9,539 nt of DNA from an uncultured Odoribacter sp. (GTDB lineage: Bacteria > Bacteroidota > Bacteroidia > Bacteroidales > Marinifilaceae), in the NCBI GenBank assembly GCA_905193145.1, contig CAJJNP010000132.1, positions 1-9,539 of the forward strand, read 5' to 3'. Numbering within the stretch: position 1 is the stretch's first letter; every line of letters starts with the position of its first letter. This document shows positions 8,430-9,539 of this stretch, piece after piece. The notes beneath the pieces are model-generated. The model did not search any database and was not told the DNA's origin. It saw only the letters and a list, made by a program, of their open reading frames with translations. The position numbers were made by a program, and so were the translations under genes.

Positions 8430-8975
8430 TTAAAAGATAAAACTTTCAGATAAAGGCTGACGCATGCAGTCTTTTTGGGAAAGTATCATTTTTTCGCGCG
8501 GAATCCGCCAATCAATACCCAATGCCGGATCGTCAAACTGAATGCCCCCTTCATAATCGGGCGCATAATAATTATCACACTTATATTGGAAAACAGCTTC
8601 AGGACTCAATACCGCAAACCCATGAGCGAAGCCTTGCGGAATAAATAACTGACGTTTGTTTTCTTCCGAAAGCTCTACAGCAACATGTTTACCAAAAGTC
8701 GGCGAATCTTTCCGCAAATCAACAGCAACGTCCAATACGCACCCTTTTACCACACGCACCAGCTTGGCCTGCGTATACGGCGGCAATTGATAGTGCAACC
8801 CCCGCACAACACCATAAGATGATTTGGATTCATTATCTTGAACAAAGATCGTTTTACCTAGTGCTGCATCAAAGCGTTGCTGAGAAAAACTCTCAAAAAA
8901 ATACCCTCTTTCATCTCCGAAAACTTTCGGCTCTAAAATCACCACCCCTTCTATTTCTGTTTGTATTACTTCCAT
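8430..8975 (-). CDS. rfbC: dTDP-4-dehydrorhamnose 3,5-epimerase
   Basis: This 181-residue cupin-fold epimerase inverts C3 and C5 of dTDP-4-keto-6-deoxyglucose (EC 5.1.3.13), the third step of the pathway. It has FFESFSQQRF near residue 26, the strand VVRGLHYQ with catalytic His61, Lys71 in QAKLVRV, the DVAVDLR strand (82-88), FIPQGFAHGF (111-120) and the Tyr131 region QYKCDNYY. His61, Lys71 and Tyr131 correspond to His63, Lys73 and Tyr133 of Salmonella RmlC. The length is standard (about 180). It lies 32 bases after rfbA and 12 bases before rfbD. rmlC is the equivalent name. Confidence 0.97.
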   Translation of the reverse strand: MEVIQTEIEGVVILEPKVFGDERGYFFESFSQQRFDAALGKTIFVQDNESKSSYGVVRGLHYQLPPYTQAKLVRVVKGCVLDVAVDLRKDSPTFGKHVAVELSEENKRQLFIPQGFAHGFAVLSPEAVFQYKCDNYYAPDYEGGIQFDDPALGIDWRIPREKMILSQKDCMRQPLSESFIF

Positions 8976-9007
8976 TGCTAAAATTTAATATGTTCATTTC
9001 TTAGCTT

Positions 9008-9539
9008 TCAATTTTGCAGTAGTTTCAATAAATATTGTCCATACTGATTTTTCTTCATCGGTTCTGCCAATTGAGTTAAAGTAGCAGAATCTATCCAGCC
9101 TTGACGATAAGCAATTTCTTCCAGACAGGCTATTTTCAATCCCTGCCGCTTCTCAATCACTTCTACAAAAGTCGATGCCTCAGCCAAAGAATCATGGGTA
9201 CCAGTATCCAACCAGGCAAACCCGCGTCCCAACAACTGGACTTTTAACAACTGCTCTTCTAAAAAGCACTGGTTTACTGTCGTTATTTCCAATTCACCGC
9301 GAGCAGAAGGTTTTATATTCTTTGCAATATCAACAACTTTATTCGGATAAAAATAAAGCCCGACAACGGCATAGTTGGATTTTGGATTTTCAGGTTTTTC
9401 CTCTATGCTCAATACATTGCCAGCCGCATCGAATTCCGCAACACCATAACGTTCCGGATCGTTCACCCAATATCCAAATACAGTGGCTTTACGTTCCTCC
9501 GCAACCGTTCGCACAGAATCCTGCAACATTTGTGTAAAA
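9008..9539 (-). CDS. rfbA: Glucose-1-phosphate thymidylyltransferase, C-terminal part (5' end beyond the window)
   Basis: This is the first enzyme of the pathway: it joins glucose-1-phosphate and dTTP to give dTDP-glucose (EC 2.7.7.24). About 176 residues are visible, or about 60% of the usual 290-residue protein. The frame stays open to the window edge and reads Phe-Thr-Gln before the first visible Met (9529-9527), so that Met is internal and not the start. The motifs are [60 protein letters not shown] and [14 protein letters not shown], all close to E. coli-type RmlA. The N-terminal nucleotide-binding loop is outside the window. It is the most upstream visible gene of the cluster. rmlA is the equivalent name. 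Confidence 0.95.
   Translation of the reverse strand, partial: FTQMLQDSVRTVAEERKATVFGYWVNDPERYGVAEFDAAGNVLSIEEKPENPKSNYAVVGLYFYPNKVVDIAKNIKPSARGELEITTVNQCFLEEQLLKVQLLGRGFAWLDTGTHDSLAEASTFVEVIEKRQGLKIACLEEIAYRQGWIDSATLTQLAEPMKKNQYGQYLLKLLQN

Noticed and set aside
9008..9529. Reading rfbA as a complete 173-residue gene starting at the Met at 9529
   Set aside because: The frame remains open to the window edge and the protein lacks the N-terminal nucleotide-binding half of the family, so this Met is internal.

Overview
The window looks like a piece of a Bacteroides-type (Bacteroidota) chromosome. The support is moderate GC with AT-rich gaps, starts without clear Shine-Dalgarno sequences, a perfect Bacteroidetes -7 promoter element (TAnnTTTG), a Bacteroidetes-style lipoprotein, and an AT-rich pair at the left edge that resembles the DUF3990/DUF3791-type small genes of gut anaerobes. 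No tRNA, rRNA, CRISPR array, insertion sequence or phage gene was seen, and there is no gene-free stretch over 300 bases.

Left part, + strand (1-3223). The 3' end of a gene entering from the left (stop at 94-96) overlaps by ATGA the start of a 74-residue gene. After a 42-base gap comes a two-component system: a 710-residue membrane histidine kinase, then 20 bases later a receiver plus winged-helix response regulator. The kinase is the most unusual protein here. It is an internal tandem duplication with a repeat of about 424 residues. The first copy is a complete sensor kinase. The second repeats the membrane sensor and the dimerisation helices, but has Lys in place of the phospho-accepting His and ends before any ATPase domain.

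Middle (3226-6480). A hairpin between convergent genes works best as a terminator for the - strand unit. That unit holds an ABC-F ATPase (YbiT-like) followed by a lipoprotein with gingipain-like (clan CD, C25-like) fold signatures. A perfect -7 promoter element lies just before the ABC-F gene. In the ABC-F protein one of the two composite ATP sites has degenerated on both of its faces, while the other looks intact.

Right part, - strand (6484-9539). This is the dTDP-L-rhamnose pathway in transcription order rfbA (5' end beyond the window), rfbC, rfbD, rfbB, with gaps of 12 to 32 bases, so very likely one operon. Together the four enzymes convert glucose-1-phosphate and dTTP to dTDP-L-rhamnose for surface polysaccharide. 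No glycosyltransferase or export gene is visible beside them, so whether this is a housekeeping or a capsule locus cannot be decided here.

The least described parts are the duplicated kinase, the gingipain-like lipoprotein, the one-sided ABC-F protein and the truncated small-gene pair at the left edge.
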